From assembly GCA_048499805.1 (NCBI GenBank), contig JASNZF010000001.1, forward strand, positions 124,001-188,000: 64,000 nucleotides of DNA, given 5' to 3'. The translations under genes and the position numbers were made by a program. Each line of letters opens with the position of its first letter. Positions within the stretch are counted from its first letter, which is position 1. This DNA comes from JAWXBA01 sp048499805. Lineage in GTDB: Bacteria > Gemmatimonadota > Gemmatimonadetes > Gemmatimonadales > GWC2-71-9. Shown piece by piece: positions 58,431 through 64,000 of this stretch. The notes under the pieces were generated by a model. The model searched no databases and was not told the DNA's origin. It worked only from the letters and a program-made list of their open reading frames with translations.

Positions 58431-58829
58431 ATGGCGCGCTCCTCCACGGCCCGGGCCACCTACCTCCTGGTGGCCGCCTTCGTGGGCGGTGGCCTGGTGG
58501 GCGGCGCCACCGTGATGGTGATGGACCAGGCGAACCACGACCGGCGCGGCGGGGGGCCGTCGCGGCCGAGTTACGTCGATCGCTTAACAACCGAGCTCGA
58601 GTTGACGTCTGACCAGCGCGCCGCGGTGGAGGCGATCCTCCAGCGGCACACGCCCCGGATGGATTCGCTCTGGGCTGCGATGCGCAACGGGCCGGAGTTG
58701 CTCGCGGTGCGACAAGCGATTCGCGACGACATTCGATCACAACTGACACCCACGCAGCAAGAAAGGTATACCGCGATGCTCGACCGGCAGGAGCGCAACG
58801 ACGGCAAGGGAGGGCGGGATGGGAAGTAA
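58431..58829 (+). CDS. Spy/CpxP-like periplasmic protein
   Basis: This 132-residue protein directly abuts the previous stop. An N-terminal hydrophobic segment (YLLVAAFVGGGLVGGATVMV) exports or anchors it. The mature part is helical, with the paired LTxxQ motifs of the Spy/CpxP/heavy-metal-sensor family (LELTSDQRAAVEAIL and LTPTQQERYTAMLD). Such proteins are periplasmic chaperones or stress sensors that inhibit envelope signalling until titrated. Placed after a sigma factor and a putative anti-sigma factor, it fits a sensing role. Its 3' end overlaps the TolC gene by 11 bases. Confidence 0.85.
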   Translation: MARSSTARATYLLVAAFVGGGLVGGATVMVMDQANHDRRGGGPSRPSYVDRLTTELELTSDQRAAVEAILQRHTPRMDSLWAAMRNGPELLAVRQAIRDDIRSQLTPTQQERYTAMLDRQERNDGKGGRDGK

Positions 58830-60128
58830 CCGGAACGCATGGCGGTTCGGGGCGCTGGCCCTGCTGTTGCCGGCCGCGCTGGCGGCCCAGGCCGAGCGGC
58901 CGGGGGTCCGGCTCGAGGAGGCCATCCAGATGGCCGAGCGGGTGCAGCCGTCCATGGTGCAGGCGCGGACCAGCATCAACAACGCGATGGCACGGCAGCG
59001 GGTGACCAAGGGCGCCTTCCTGCCCAGCCTGAGCTTCTCGACCAACGGTAATACCAGCTTCTCCGAGGGATCCTCACGGGTGGACCAGGCCAGCGGCCAG
59101 GTCATCAGCGGTGACACCCGGACCACCTCGTTCGGTGGCTCGATCAGCACCGGCATCGACCTGTTCACCGGCTTCCGCCGGGGCGCCGACCGCAAGGCGG
59201 CCGACGCCCAGTACCAGGCCGCCGAGGCGTCCCTGACCAACGTCACGTACCAGCAGAAGCTGACCACGACGAACCAGTTCTACGATGTGGTGGCGGCCGA
59301 GCAGCTGCTGGTGGTGCGCCAGGCCAGCCTGACCCGTGCCCAGGAGCAGTTCAACGTGGCCGTGACCCGGTTGCGGGCCGGCGCCGGTACCACCTCCGAC
59401 TCGCTGCGTTCCGTGGTCACGATGGGACAGGCACGGCTGGCAGTGATCACCACCGAGACCCAGCTGGCCAGTGCCGAGGCCAACCTGGGTCGGCTGATCG
59501 GCCGCGAGGGGAGGGTGCGCGCCATCGCCGACTCCACGCTCTGGACGGTGCTGCCCGAGATCGACACCACGGGGCTTCGGGCCGAGGCGCTCAACAACGC
59601 CCCCTCGGTGCAGGTGGCGGCGGCCAACGTCGAGGCGGCGAGTGCCTCCCTCAAGGCCGCCAAGTCCGCGTACTTCCCCTCGCTCAGTCTCTCGGCGAAC
59701 AACAGCTTCAATGCCAACGGGCGCAATGACTACACGATCTTCCAGTCGCGGTCGGTGGGCCTGAGCCTGAGCTGGAGCATCTTCAACCGGTTCAGCCGGG
59801 AGCAGAGCATCCAGACCCAGCTCTCCTCGCTGGAGAACTCCGAGGCCAGCGCGGCCGAGGCGCGGCGCCAGGTGCTCGCCAACCTCACCGTCCGCCTGGC
59901 CGAGCTCTTCGCGGCCCGGACCCGGATCGAGATCACGACGGCGAGCGTCGCGGCGGCCAACGAGGACCTGCGGGTCTCCCAGGAGCGGTATCGGCTGGGG
60001 CTCGCGACCATCGTGGAACTGCTCCAGTCGCAGGAGGCGCTGAACCAGGCCGACGTGGATGCCGTCAATGCTCGGTTCGACTACCTCCGGGCCAAGGCCC
60101 AGATCGAGGCGCTGATCGGGCGGACCCT

Positions 60129-60132
<4 letters not shown>
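58819..60132 (+). CDS. TolC-family outer-membrane efflux protein
   Basis: The protein has 437 residues; the ATG at 58819 lies inside the previous gene. A signal peptide ends LAAQ. Two structural repeats of long amphipathic helices typical of TolC/OEP proteins are present (LEEAIQMAERVQPSMVQART, and later NAPSVQVAAANVEAASASLK), with strand segments that build the trimeric barrel. The family forms the outer-membrane exit channel for tripartite pumps. The following three genes encode a MacAB-like inner-membrane part, so this is its dedicated partner. It ends with a GTGA overlap. Confidence 0.93.
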
Positions 60133-60883
<751 letters not shown>

Positions 60884-60884
<1 letters not shown>

Positions 60885-62506
60885 TGCGGATCCAGGTGCT
60901 CGCAGTGGCATCCCTGCTGGTGGCGGCGGGATGCAAGGAAGAAGTGCAGCCGATTGTCTACGAGTCGGTGCCGGTGTCCCAGCGGAACATTGTCGTGGCA
61001 GTGCGCGCGACCGGCTCCGTGAACCCCGACACGCTGGTGGAGGTGAAGTCGAAGGCCTCCGGGGAAATCCTCGAGATGCTGGTCGAGACGGGGCAGATCG
61101 TCAATCGGGGCGAGCTGCTGGTGCGGGTCGACCAGCGGGTGCCGCGGAACCGCCTGGCCGAGGCCGAGGCCCAGCTGGACGTGATCAAGACCCGCCTGGC
61201 CACCGCGGAATCGCAGATGCGGCGGTCGGAGGACCTCTTCAAGAACAAGGCGATCACCGAGCAGGAGTATGAGAACGCCCAGCTGGCGGAGGCGAACGCC
61301 AAGGCCGCGGTGATCAGCGCCGAGGTCGCGGTCGAGACCGCCAAGATCGCGATGTCCGACACCGAGGTGCGGGCGCCGATCAGCGGCACGATCATCACCA
61401 AGAGCGTCGAGCGGGGGCAGGTCATCTCCTCGCCGAGCAACGATGTCGGCGGTGGGACGGTGCTCCTGACCATGGCCGACCTGGACCTGGTCCAGGTCCG
61501 GACCCTGGTCGACGAGGTCGATATCGGCAAGATCAAGGACGGTCTGCGCGCCACCGTGACGGTCAACGCCTATCCCAACCAGCCGTTCCAGGGCGAGGTG
61601 CTCAAGGTCGAGCCGAAGGCGGAAACCGCCCAGAACGTGACGATGTTCCCGGTCATCATCCGGGTCCCCAACCGCCAGGGGCTCCTCAAGCCGGGGATGA
61701 ACGCCGACGTCCAGATCCATGTCGGCCAGCGCGACAATGTCCTTGCGGTGCCCAACGCCGCCCTCCGGACCGAGCGGGACGTCGGGTCGGCCGCGATGGT
61801 CCTCGGCCTGACCGACGAGCAGCTGCAGCCGATGCTCGAGGCCGCCCGGGCGGTGCGGGACTCCCTCGCCGCGGCCGCTCGGCCGGCCGGGGACTCGGCG
61901 GGAGCGCGGGCCGCCCAGCCCCAGCCCGCTGCCGGCAAGGCCGCTGGCGCCACGATGGAGTTCATGGGGCAGACGATCACGTTGCCGGCGGGGGTCACCG
62001 AGGCGCAAGTCACCGCCGCGCTCGGTCGGATGCGCTCCCAGAGCGCCACCGATGCGGACCGCGAGCTGATGGCGAAGCTGCGGCCCCAGGGTGGCGCAGG
62101 CGGGGGCGGCTTCGGGGGCGCCCGCGGCGCAGGCGGCGTCGGTGGCGGTGCCGTCGGTGGGCGCCGGCCCTCGACGGTGGACTTCCAGTTCGGCGGCAGC
62201 TACATCGTGTTCATCGACCGGGGTCGGGGTCCGGAACCGGTCTACGTCCAGACCGGCCTGACCGACCTGGACTACAGCGAGGTGGTGCGCGGGATCACCG
62301 CGGATGACCGGGTCATGCTGCTGCCCAGCGCGAGCCTGCTCCAGTCGCAGGAGGAGTGGCGCAACCGGATGCAGCGGATGACGGGCAACTCCGGTGTCCC
62401 GGGGATCGGAACCACCAACAGCCAGGGCGCGGCCGGATCGACGGCCCGGCCGGGTGGCACCACAGGTGGCGGGCCAACGCCCCCAGCGGGGGGAGGCCGG
62501 CCATGA
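60884..62506 (+). CDS. MacA-like periplasmic adaptor lipoprotein with glycine-rich insertion
   Basis: This 540-residue protein has a lipobox AAGC (Cys17). The adaptor fold follows: a lipoyl-like domain (GSVNPDTLVEVKSKASGEIL), a helical hairpin of about 100 residues (NRLAEAEAQLDVIKTRLATA), beta-barrel strands (VRAPISGTIITKSVERGQVI) and a membrane-proximal domain. It is much longer than E. coli MacA. Residues about 300-450 hold a variable insertion including an Ala-rich stretch and a Gly-rich block (GGAGGGGFGGARGAGGVGGG). Its end (PPAGGGRP) is also Gly/Pro-rich. The role of these insertions is unknown. The gene overlaps the permease by 4 bases. Confidence 0.92.
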
Positions 62507-63714
62507 TCATCGGGGAAATCATCAAGGTCGCGTTCCAGAGCATTCGCGCCAACAAGCTCCGGGCGATCCTGACCATGCTCGGCGTGATCATCGGCGTGGG
62601 CGCCGTGATCGCGGTCGTGGCACTCGGTACCGGTGCCCAGCGCGCGGTCGAGGCGCGGATTGACGCCCTGGGCGCCCAGCTGCTGACGATCTCGCCCGGG
62701 CAGTCGTTCATGGGTGGCCGTGCCAGCGAGGTGCGGGTCTCCCTGACGGTGGCCGATGCCGACGCCCTGCGGGACCAGGGCCGGGTGCTGGCGGCGGTCG
62801 TGCCCGAGATCCAGCGCTCGTTCCAGGTCAAGTATGGCAACAAGAACTTCAACATCAACATTCTCGGTACCACGCCGAACTATGTCGATGTCCGCAACTA
62901 TGAAGTGGTGATCGGTCGCAACCTGACGGAGGGCGATGACGGCGGGCGCCAGCGCTATGCCCTGCTGGGCGCGGATGTGCCCAAGATGTTCGACGTCAAC
63001 CCGATCTCGCTGATCAACCAGACCATCCAGATCCGGGGCCAGCCGTTCGAGATCGTCGGCATCCTGAGTGCCAAGGGCTCCCAGGGCTTCTCCAACCCGG
63101 ATGAGCAGATCATCGTGCCGCTGAGCACCGCCCGCTACCGCCTGATGGGCAGCGACCGGCTCCGGAACGTCGCGGTCAAGGTGGCCGACGGCATCCCGCT
63201 CGAGCGCGGCATGGTGGAGGTGGAACAGATCCTCCGCTCGCAGCACAAGATCCGGCCGGGGGGGAGCAATGACTTCCAGATCCAGAACCCCCAGGAGATC
63301 CTCGCCACCCAGCAGGAAACCACCCAGACCTTCGGGATGCTGCTCGCCAGCATCGCCGCCGTGTCCCTGGTGGTTGGCGGGATCGGGATCATGAACATCA
63401 TGCTGGTCTCCGTGACCGAGCGGACCCGGGAAATCGGGATCCGCAAGGCGCTGGGGGCCACCAAGTTCAACATCCTGTTCCAGTTCCTCACCGAAGCGGT
63501 GGCGCTCTGCATGCTCGGCGGGATCCTCGGGATCGCGGCCGGCGCCGGGGGCGCCTCGGCGATGTCCAAGTACCTGGGGTGGAGCACCTACGTCTCCCCG
63601 GTTGCCGTGGCGGTGGCCTTCGGGTTCTCGGTTGCCGTCGGGCTGTTCTTCGGGCTCTGGCCCGCCAAGCGGGCTGCCGGATTGAACACGATCGACGCCC
63701 TGCGCTACGAGTAG
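62503..63714 (+). CDS. MacB-like ABC transporter permease
   Basis: The protein has 403 residues; the ATG at 62503 overlaps the adaptor stop (ATGA). Four membrane helices are arranged one and three around a large periplasmic domain: helix 1 (ILTMLGVIIGVGAVIAVVAL), the MacB periplasmic domain (about 45-285), and three helices with VVGGIGIMNIMLVSVTERTR and EIGIRKALGATKFNILFQFL, the conserved FtsX/MacB signature. Together with the ATPase, MacA-like adaptor and TolC it completes a tripartite mechanotransmission pump. A short hairpin follows at 63739-63764. Confidence 0.95.
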   Translation: MIIGEIIKVAFQSIRANKLRAILTMLGVIIGVGAVIAVVALGTGAQRAVEARIDALGAQLLTISPGQSFMGGRASEVRVSLTVADADALRDQGRVLAAVVPEIQRSFQVKYGNKNFNINILGTTPNYVDVRNYEVVIGRNLTEGDDGGRQRYALLGADVPKMFDVNPISLINQTIQIRGQPFEIVGILSAKGSQGFSNPDEQIIVPLSTARYRLMGSDRLRNVAVKVADGIPLERGMVEVEQILRSQHKIRPGGSNDFQIQNPQEILATQQETTQTFGMLLASIAAVSLVVGGIGIMNIMLVSVTERTREIGIRKALGATKFNILFQFLTEAVALCMLGGILGIAAGAGGASAMSKYLGWSTYVSPVAVAVAFGFSVAVGLFFGLWPAKRAAGLNTIDALRYE

Positions 63715-63738
63715 TCGGCGCGCTGCCGGGACGCGCCT

Positions 63739-63764
63739 GCGGGGCACCTCTCGGGGTGCCCCGC
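63739..63764 (+). terminator. Hairpin after the MacB-like operon
   Basis: A perfect 10-bp stem (GCGGGGCACC at 63739-63748, pairing with 63755-63764) has a 6-base loop. It lies 24 bases after the permease stop and is followed by TT but no long T-tract. It probably ends the seven-gene efflux transcript. Confidence 0.65.
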
Positions 63765-63856
63765 TTCGCGTGGTAGGCAGGGAGCCCGCAACTGCATATT
63801 TTCCCCGGGACCCACTCACCCACCCCTGACGGCCAGGAGTCCGCATCTCGCCACCC

Positions 63857-64000
63857 GTGCCCGCCTCCCCATCCCGTGGGGGCCCGTTCCGGACCCACCG
63901 GGTGGCGATCGTGGCTTCCCTGGGGATCCTCCTGGCCCAGGCGGCACGGATCCCCGAGTTGACCGACCCCCTGGGCAACCCCGTTCCCGACCGTTGGCAG
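63857..64000 (+). CDS. Exported or membrane protein, N-terminal part only
   Basis: A frame runs from a GTG at 63857 to the right edge (48 codons). It encodes a basic N-terminus (SPSRGGPFRTHR), a hydrophobic segment (VAIVASLGILLAQAARIPEL) and then DPLGNPVPDRWQ, so it begins with a signal peptide or membrane anchor. The AGGAG at 63835-63839 is 17 bases upstream, too far for a normal ribosome binding site. An in-frame ATC at 63845 would be better placed but is a very rare start. TATTTT at 63797-63802 may be the -10. Family cannot be judged from this fragment. Confidence 0.55.
   Translation, partial: MPASPSRGGPFRTHRVAIVASLGILLAQAARIPELTDPLGNPVPDRWQ

Overview
This 64 kb window is high-GC bacterial chromosome, densely packed, with many genes joined by 1-4 base ATGA or GTGA overlaps. 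The gene content points to Gemmatimonadota (inference, not a database result). It shows a SusC/SusD outer-membrane pair in a high-GC genome, a serine/threonine kinase fused to a large periplasmic-type domain, a BTAD/AAA regulator, a sortilin-type propeller protein, plug-only TonB-like proteins, and many exported peptidases and amidohydrolases. No rRNA, tRNA, CRISPR array, phage or IS transposase gene was seen.

Layout. 1-3.3 kb: the end of a thiolase gene, then paaY and paaZ, part of phenylacetate degradation. 3.3-12.4 kb: exported hydrolases (cyanophycinase-like, M61 with PDZ, two amidohydrolases, M28) with an AraC-type regulator and a small DUF6265-like protein. 12.7-22.4 kb: a DASS carboxylate transporter, a SusC/SusD pair, a sortilin-type propeller and a DinB-like protein. 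22.4-25.1 kb: two tandem paralogues of an unrecognised exported family. 25.2-32.0 kb: an S41 protease, a propeller protein, and a reverse-strand cluster of ECF sigma factor, putative anti-sigma factor and two HEAT-repeat proteins. 32.2-36.2 kb: a TetR regulator, then a reverse-strand run of 8-cysteine exported peptide, DsbA-like oxidoreductase and propeller protein, with a plug-domain protein transcribed away from it. 36.3-40.5 kb: an M20 peptidase, a GxxExxY nuclease-like gene inside inverted repeats, and a PLP decarboxylase. 40.6-49.8 kb: TM2 protein, kinase, BTAD/AAA regulator, lipoprotein, M42 aminopeptidase, HEAT protein. 50.0-57.4 kb: a forward block of mostly overlapping genes including a PolX/PHP protein whose polymerase site has lost its aspartates, endonuclease III, cyclophilin, HD protein and a phospholipase D family synthase. 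57.5-63.7 kb: ECF sigma factor, small membrane protein, Spy-like protein, TolC, and MacA/MacB-type efflux genes. A new gene begins at the right edge.

Between the genes are several families of short-word repeats, usually as facing inverted arrays (words such as AGCGGGGC, CTCCGCG, GGGAATGG, CCCGACA, GGGACTAGG). The CTCCGCG family occurs both as a gene-free 173-bp element and around the GxxExxY gene, which suggests a small mobile element and its non-autonomous relative. The strongest candidates for undescribed biology are the cysteine-rich peptide/DsbA/propeller cluster, the GxxExxY element, the ECF/HEAT cluster and the polymerase-dead PolX.
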